Source: Vibrio ponticus (GTDB lineage: Bacteria > Pseudomonadota > Gammaproteobacteria > Enterobacterales > Vibrionaceae). Taken from it: 64,000 nt of DNA. Position numbers and translations under genes: made by a program. The DNA lies in assembly GCF_009938225.1 (NCBI RefSeq), contig NZ_AP019658.1:620001-684000 (forward strand), written 5' to 3'. Shown piece after piece: positions 14,201 through 23,200 of this stretch (position 1 is the first letter of the stretch; each line of letters starts with the position of its first letter). The notes beneath the pieces are model-generated. The model searched no databases. It worked only from the letters and a program-made list of their open reading frames with translations, and was not told the origin of the DNA.

Positions 14201-17200
14201 GATAAACAAGCTGTGCAGTTTGAGCAGACCAGTAACGGTTTAATTGGTTTTATCGGTAGCGGTGATAGCAAGGAAACGGTGTTTGAAGCCACAGTTAATT
14301 CCGACTATACCAGTAATGATTTCGGCAAAGTGACGTTCACCTTACTTAAAGAGGTCGACCATCCAAATGCTGGCACAGATGCGCTGGTACTCAAACTGCC
14401 AATTATGGCAACAGACTTTGATGGCGACACAAGCCAGACAGGGGCTCAGCAAGCCTATGTTACTGTCAATCTGATTGATGATGTTTCTACTCTTAACGCG
14501 TCGATTCTATTCGATGACATTAATGAACCCACACTAGGCACTCAGGGCAGCACAACCGAGGTGAAAAACATCTTTGCTGATGTGAGTAAAGACGGCGATC
14601 AAGTGACTCATATCGTTTACGACAATAAGAGTTATGACTTGGATGACTACACGCCAGATGGTCAGGGTGTGTATGCAATTGCACTTGACGCCAAAGGTGC
14701 GGATGACAACGGTATCGGCACAGTGTACATCACTCGAGATGGCGATATCTCATTTAAGCCAAACTCCGATATTTTGCACACCGATGCGACTTCAGCAATG
14801 GATGTTCTCACTGCCAAGCTAGAAGTACACACCAAAGATGGTGACAACGATGTCGATTCCGTTGATGTGACCTTGAAAATCAAAGACGGCACGGATATTG
14901 GTTTTGCAGGTAAACTTGATGTTGCATGGACTGAAGTTAGTGCAATTAAGACCATTACTACCGATAGTGAGGGTGAAACACTTAACGTCAGTTTAACCAG
15001 TGGTAGTGACCATCTGGCGAGTCTCAAATTTGTCGCAGACAGCGACACTAATTCTGTACTGAATAATATCACTGTCGATGAAGCAGAGACTTTTGTCCAT
15101 ATTATCAATGGTGGCGATAGTATTGTCGTCTCTACCAACCAAAACCAGCCACTCAATGTTGCTGACTACATTTTGCAAGCGACGCTGAGCAAAGATACGC
15201 AAGGCAATGCCAACGGTGAGTACAGCATCACTCAATATAAACCGTTTGACCAAGCTCAGTCACCGATAGATGCTGCCGTTATACTGTTGCCACTAGTCGC
15301 AACAGATACTGATGGCGATCCAACCCCGGCAGAAATCAAGCTGACGGTTACAGATGGTCAAGATATCACTGTGGGTAACAGTACATCGTCAGTGCAACTT
15401 AATGAGACATTAACGCTTGATGGAACGGAAGAGAATGCGATCAGTCAACATGATAGCGTAAGTTTTGTCGCTGGCGTTGATGGTATTGACTCGGTTAAAT
15501 GGCAAGATGATGCGGCGTTGCGAACTCTGTTGGATGGTATTACGACACAAGGCAAAGAGACCAAGTACAGCGTGAGCGATGATACGTTACGCGTGTATCT
15601 AGAAGATGGTGCTCAGGGACAAGATGTAATCACCTTTGTGCTAGATAGTGGCATCGGTGGTGGCTACACAGTCAAGCAGTACCTACCTATTGATAACGCC
15701 AACGATGACACGACCAATATCGACATACTTAATTTGGCAATTGTAGCGACGGATAAAGATGGTGACGATACGGTAGCTCCAATTAAAGTGAATCTCAAAG
15801 ATGGCGTGAACACCACAATGAGTGACGCGTCTGAAGAGTGGACAGAAACCGATACTATTGCTGATGAGTTTGTCGTGGTAACTGAAAATGGCAACGTCAA
15901 TCTTGCCCTAGGTTCTGATGGCGTGGAAACGCTTAAGGTGAATCTGACCACTGCGGATATAAACGCGATTGAGACTAATTGGACTAGCCAAGGCAAAGCG
16001 CTAGCGGTTGATTTTGATTCTGGTACCAACACGTACACCTTGGTTTATAAAGATAATCCTGCGACAGTAGTGCTGGAGTTCAAGCTAGATAGCAATGGCA
16101 GTTATGAAGTGAAACAATCACTTCCGTTAGATCAAGCAGGCGAGAAGAGCACCATAGTATTTAATATTATTGCCTCTTCAACCGATGATGCTGACGTGAC
16201 GGCTAAAGTGACGTTAAACATCAAGGATGGCGTTGATACCACCATTCAAGATAGTACTGAAGCGCTAACTGAAACATTAGATGGTGATGGTAACTTTACC
16301 AGTTCAACCGTCAGTGGTGATACCCAACTAGACCCAGGTCCTGATGGTCACCAAACCACCATATCTCTTAAAAACTACGATGAAGTGCATGGTACCGCAG
16401 CCAATCAATTTAAAGGTTGGAGCAGTAATGGCAACGATATTGAAGTGACGGAAACGGATACAACGGTCACTTTGACGGACAAAGTCACCGGCGAGAAAGT
16501 GCTGGAGTTAACCTACTACCCAGAGGATGTGGGTGTATTTGGCGATGCCAATTTTAAAGCGGCGGGTACTTATGATGTGACTCAGTTTAGAGCCATAGAC
16601 CAACCAGAAGATAATATTAGCCAGTTGCAAGTGACGGTTACCAGCCGTTCAACCGATGATACGCCGAAAACGGCGCAAATAACCATCAACATTACTGATG
16701 GTACTACCCCTACTATTATCGCAAATAACGATGCAAGTTTGACCGAAACGGTCGATATGGCTGCCAACACGCCAGCTAATGATTCCTTCACACAAATGTT
16801 GGATATTGATAGCGGCACTGATGCTGTTGATACCGTGATATTTGATTTAGCGGATAGCAGTGTTTATCAGCTTGCGGATTTAACCAGTAGTGGTCAAGAG
16901 TTAGTGGTACAAAGCCAAGATAGCTCTTACTCGCTGTTTATTAAAGGTACGACAACCGAGGTGCTCAACATCGCAGTGAATAAGGCGAATGGTGATGTAA
17001 CGGTTGAGCAATATCAGCCACTGGATAACCCGTTAAGCAACGATATTGTGCTGACGCTTAACGCAACAGTGACAGATACTGATGGCGACAGTGCCTCAGA
17101 CTCGTTTGATTTGACCCTAACTGATGGCATGGATCCGCGTATTGAAGGCATTGGTTCGATTAAAGTCAACGAGTATGGGATTGGTCACGGTAATCGAGGC

Positions 17201-20200
17201 GAATTTGGTTCAGCGACGATTACACTTGAACCAAGCTCAGACAATATTGAAAAATTTGAGATAGATACCACTGCGATTAGCGTGGCGGATAAAGATGGTA
17301 ACCCAGTCAGCCCGTTAACGTCGGGCAACAAGTTAGTGCAATATGAGGAGATCAGTGGCGGATACCGTGGCTTTATTGAAAATGGCAACAAGAAGCTAAC
17401 GGTATTTGAAGTGAAGATTAATTCTGATTACACCTCAGATGATCTTGGCAAGGTAGATTTCAAATTAGTGCGTGGAATAGATCATCCAGATGCAGGTACC
17501 GATTCGCTATTTTTAACGCTGCCTGTCATTGCATCTGACTTTGATGGTGATAGTAGTCCAGCGCAAGGTCTTAATGTCGAAATCAAAGACTACTTCTCCG
17601 ATGCCAAAAATGTCACCATCAATTTAGTTGAAGGTAGCTCAACTTCGAATAACGGTTATACCGTTGTGAATTATAAGCAGGGCGACCGCTTAGATAACCT
17701 AGAAATCGAAGTTCCTGTTGACCAGCAAGGTAAATTTGCTTTCGGTGATATTGACAATCCAAGCAGTAAGTTTGATTTGGACACACTCGGTACTGGCAAT
17801 GGTATTGCGGTATTAGCCAAAAACTCCAATGACCAATGGGCGGAAGTCGGTACGATAACTCTCATCACCAAGGGCAGTAATGTCCGAGTTAAATTTAGCG
17901 CGGCAGATAGCGTCGATCACCTTGATGGTCCGCTTAGCACCACATTTACGATGACGGCGATTGATAACGATGGTGATCAAGACAGTTCGAACCTGAACCT
18001 AACTATTCGAGATAAAGAGTCGAAGCTTGTCATCGACCCTGTTCGCGGTGATGAAGATACCGATATTGCTGTGACAATTGAAATAGACTTACATGATGCC
18101 GATGGCGAAGAGATTCAATCGCTGCTACTTGGCAATCCAGCAGGGGGCAGTTTTTACTACATTGATCCTAATGGTGGCGCGAAAATAGAAGTAAGTGGCA
18201 GGTTATCAAAAGATAAACTGGATGTTTCGGGAACCGATGTTCTTTCTATTAATAACATTTTCTACCAACCAGATGATCATTATTCAACTGATGCAAATGG
18301 CTTTGAAGTCAATGCTCAAGTTAAAGTTGAACGAGAGGGGCACCCAGTCGAAACGCGCAATGGCAGAATTGGCATTGTGGTGGACGGTATTGCCGATAAA
18401 CCAGAGTTTTCTGACTCCTCTATTGCAGAAGCAAGCGGTGATGAAGACAGTTTAATCAAACTCGACTTTGCCTTTGAGACTGATGACCAGTCTGACGCCA
18501 GCGCAGAAACTATCACTTACGAGCTTACGTTTAACGATGCTAACGCAGTGGCAGAACATCAATTGGTTAAAGCGAATGGTTCAGTAATTACCCCTGATAA
18601 TGATGGTGTGTACCACTTTACCAGTGCAGAAATTGGTAACGTGTATTTGGCAGCAAAAGGTGATTTCAGTGGTTCAGTGTTGGTGGATGTTAAAGCCACT
18701 TCCCATGAACCGTTTACCGATAGCACCAACTCTAGTGAAACCACGCTGACAGTCGATGTCGCACCAATTGTTGACGATATTACTTATCAAGTTGAGCGTG
18801 TGCGCGTAAATGAAGATACGGAGTTTAAGCTTAAAGATCATATCCAAGTGAATGATCTAAAAGACAGTGATGGCTCAGAAAATCGTTTTGTTTACATCAA
18901 AGATTTACCTAACGGCACCATTATTACTCATTTTAATGCTGATGGTGACAACGCGGTTATTCTAAATGGGGAAGCGTACTTGATAGTTGATCCTGATGAT
19001 TACGCAACTGCCACTCTCATTGTATTGGATGATCCAGCGGACAAGAGTATCGATGCTGACGTTGACCTGATTGTCGATTACGCGCTGATTCAATCTGGTA
19101 CAACCGGCATCATTCCTCCTAAAGACAGCAATGCTGACTTTGACTTTAAAGTTGAAGTTAAAGTGGTCGACACTGCAACTTACGCAGATGGTGAAGTGGT
19201 GTATGACAGCCAATCCATGGGCAATGATCAAACCATCGCGGTTGATATCAAAGGTATTGCTGACGCACCAATGATGGATGCTGATAACAACGACGTGTGG
19301 CAAGTTGTTACTGACAATCAAGGGGCGATCAGCGGTATTAAAACCACCACACCGATTGACGAAAACAGTTCCATCATGCTCGACTTCTCCGTGTTTAGTG
19401 GTGAGACTGGTTACGACAAATCTGGTCCTGATGGTTCAGAAACGGTTACGGTCGTGCTTTATGCGGAGAGTGGCAATCTAGCTGAGTACAAAATAGAAGA
19501 CACCGATGGTAATGAAATCAGCTTGACCTACACCGGAATGAAAAACGGTCAAGCGCAATATGAGGCGGATATCGGTCAAGCTGATATTAAGATCACGCCG
19601 AAAACGAACAATACCGAAGATATTCAACTTAAAGCTAAAATTATTGTCACCGAAAATGACGGTAATGAGTTGGTTACGGAAAAAGATATCTTTATTGAAG
19701 TTAATCCAGTTATTTCAGGCTTTAATGATAACTTTATTGTCAATAGTAACGATAACAACTACACGCCACTCGAAGATCAGGTCAATAACGTTAAGTGGTA
19801 TCCGGGCAAACTCACTGATCGCGAATCTGGCGGTGACCATGAGTTTGTTAGCAAATTAGTTATTTCCGGTAATGAGGCAGAGAGTAACGCTGAACTTAGC
19901 GACATTGCGCTTACTATTGAGGCGAACAGTGCCATAGCGCAAGTCTTAATTGATGGTGTTGCAACAGGTCTAGATGCAGGTAAGTACCGCTTTGATGCCA
20001 CAAATGAAGTGACGATTATCGCCGCTGATGGTGCAGAACTGACAGCGGGTAATGTAGAAATTTCTGCATTGGTCACTCCAGAAGATTCGAGTGCAGACTT
20101 TGTGCTAGATAGCACGGTTTCTGTCACAGAAGTTGATGTGGATTCTAATTCAGGCTTTAGTAAAACCGTCGATTATAGCGGTAAACTTAATATCGATATC

Positions 20201-23200
20201 CAGCCAGTTGTGGAAGATGACGGTGAGCTGAATATTATTGATGGCGATGATGTAGGTATTGAAGCAACTCAAACCAATACCGCGGGCTCAGTGAGCTTTA
20301 CCATCAATAAAGAGGCGAAAGGCGGCAGCTTTGCTAACGACAGTAATAACTCCGATTATTCGATTAACTTTATCGACCTTGACGCGGACTCCACTGGCGC
20401 ACCGAACCCAGAAAATAACCAAGATGAGCGAGTGAGTCATGTCGTTATTGAGTTCGCAGGTGCAAGCCAAAACGTACTCGATCAGCTTTATGTACAAGGT
20501 GCGCTCAATAATGGTGACGGTACTTGGACGGTGACCAATGAAGATTCATTTATCGTGTTTGCACCCAATGGTGTCAATGAAACCGTGACCGTCAAGGTAC
20601 ATGCATTAGTGATAGACCGTGGTGAAGATGGCGAAGATAGTATCAATGAAAGCGAAGTCAGTTACGCGGTTAGAGATACTCAGTCGTTCCAAATTACCTT
20701 TGATGACCCGGAACCAAGCGGAACGGTCAGCGGAGAGGCGGCTTCTGCCAGCATAGATAACACGCAAGCCATCGAGGGAACAGAAGATACGAAAGTTCGA
20801 TTGGATGATACCTTGCGCGAGAAGCTTATCTTTAGTGAGTTAGCGAATTTGGATGACAGCTCAACTAACGATCAAATTACCATCGTGTTTGATGTATCCA
20901 ATATCCATGAGATCAAGCGAGTCACATCCGGTACAGGTGAAGAAAACTTCGTTAACGGCAAGTATGCCTTCACCATTGATGCCGAGGATGTTAACGACGA
21001 CGGCAGTCTAAAAGAGGGGGCTTTGGGTAATGCCGCCATTACTTTAATTGAAGATTTTGCTGGTGATTTCACTATCCCTATTTCAGTAGTGATTACTGAC
21101 ATGGACAGTGGCGATGAAAATGTGGTTACTCAGCAAGTCAACTTTGAGATTACGCCAGTTGTCGATGGGGTAACTAAAGATAATGGTGTGGTGGTGCAAA
21201 CTGTTGAGGCTGCGGACTTTACCGCAGGTGAGGAGTCGCCAAGCTCAATTCAAGCCAACACCGCGTATGAAGATAGCCAAGTAACTCTCAATCTGAACCG
21301 ATTTAGCTTTAAAGATGAAGACACCGACTTATCGCAAGGCGTCGAATCGTTTGCCGCTATAGAGATCAGTTCAACTGTTGGTGCTGTCACCGCTGGTACA
21401 GTGTATAGCGGTGTCGAGGAAAAAGAGGATGGCACCCTTAGTATCACAGCGGCGCAATTACCAAATGGGGTCACGGTCGAGCAAGTGCTTGCTGAAGTGG
21501 TGTTCACGCCGAGCAAAGACTTTTCCGGCAAGGTAACGATTACTCTCGATGGCACCATCATTGATCAAACCGACAATGTTGGTTCGGTTACAGCACCGTT
21601 TAAACAAACATTTGATATCGACGTTAAATCGATAGTGGATGGTGTCACGACGCAATCGTTGGGCGACAAGGTGATTGATGGCAGTGAAGATACGCCAATG
21701 TCATTGTCAGTACTTGATTTCACCCTTGATGATAGTGATGGTTCAGAAGAGTTTGTATCGTTTAAATTGACGGATGTACCACAAGACTTCTTAGTTTCTT
21801 CCACTTCCGGTGATTTTGCAGTCAGCAATAATGGTAGTGGTGTATGGAGCATTAAAATTGCACAACCGGTCGGTGAAACGGTCGATTTGAGCGATATTCA
21901 AATTACGCCAGCAGAGAACTTTAGTGGCAGTGCCAATATTGGTTACGTGGTTTACACCCAAGAAGAAGCAGACAAACAGCCGAAACAGCAGGGTGGACGT
22001 ATCACGCTTAATATTGCCCCAGAGGGCGACGAAATTGATACGCGAATTGATCAACATGCAACCGGCGCGGAACATAGTGGGGCAGATAGCGGGCTAGTGG
22101 ATATTAAGATTGATGCTCGTATTTTGGATAAAGCTGATTCGATAAGCGCAGGGGCTCATAGCGAAAATAGTCCAGAAACGGTTTACATTAAGGTTGAAAA
22201 CATCCCAGATGGAGTGTCGATTTTACTGCCTGAATATACCAAAGGTGCTGACCTAGCCAGCGGTGATTATATCGCCTATCAAGAGCTGGATAATGGCGTG
22301 TATACCGGTAATTGGATTGTAGAAACCAACTTGCAGCAGGTAGAAAACATCCAGTTAGACTTAACGGGTACCGATTACAATAGTGATTCTTGGCGTGGTG
22401 ATAACCCGCAAATCACCCTTAAAGTGAGCTCTAACGACAATGGATCACTAGGTCCTGTTGCCGAGCAAATCGTATCTTTGGAAATTACACCTGACAACGA
22501 TAAACCAGCCGTAGTTGCTCAAACATCATACTCTGTTGATGAAGACGTTCAGCTATCCATTAGCAGCATTCAAATTTCTGATGCGGATGTGATTGATGAT
22601 CCTGATGCAAACATGACTGTTACTATTAGTCATACTACGGGTAACTTGTCGTTTGGTACCGAGTCGATTCAGTATGCCAATGACAACAACATTACGATTG
22701 GCAGTGATAGCGATGGCAATATCGTGCTCGATGGAACGATTGAGTCGATAAACAAACTACTTAGTGGCAGCGAGGTTACAACGGATAAAGGTCTGCTGTT
22801 TATTGGCGATGAAAATAGCCACGTTGATTCGCAGATCCAAGTGCAAGTAACTGATAACGGGAATAATGGCGATGTTAATGGTGACGGTACTATCGACATT
22901 AACGATGCATTAACCAGCGACCAGATCACCGTCGATGTTAAGGTGAATCCAATCAGTGATAAACCGACATTAGAGGCTGAGCGCAATCGCTACTTAGTGG
23001 CAGTCAATGATGCGCAACTGGCAGTGATACCATTGTTAGGCTTAATTCCGGCGTTAGCGGTGGCAGATGAGAGCCTATCTGTGCAGTTTGATAATGTACC
23101 TGCTGGCACCACTATTAAAGTGGGCGGCGTTACGGCAACGCTCAATGGTGATGGTCTGTTCCAAGCCGATGTTCCGCAAGGTGGTGATACGGATATCACC

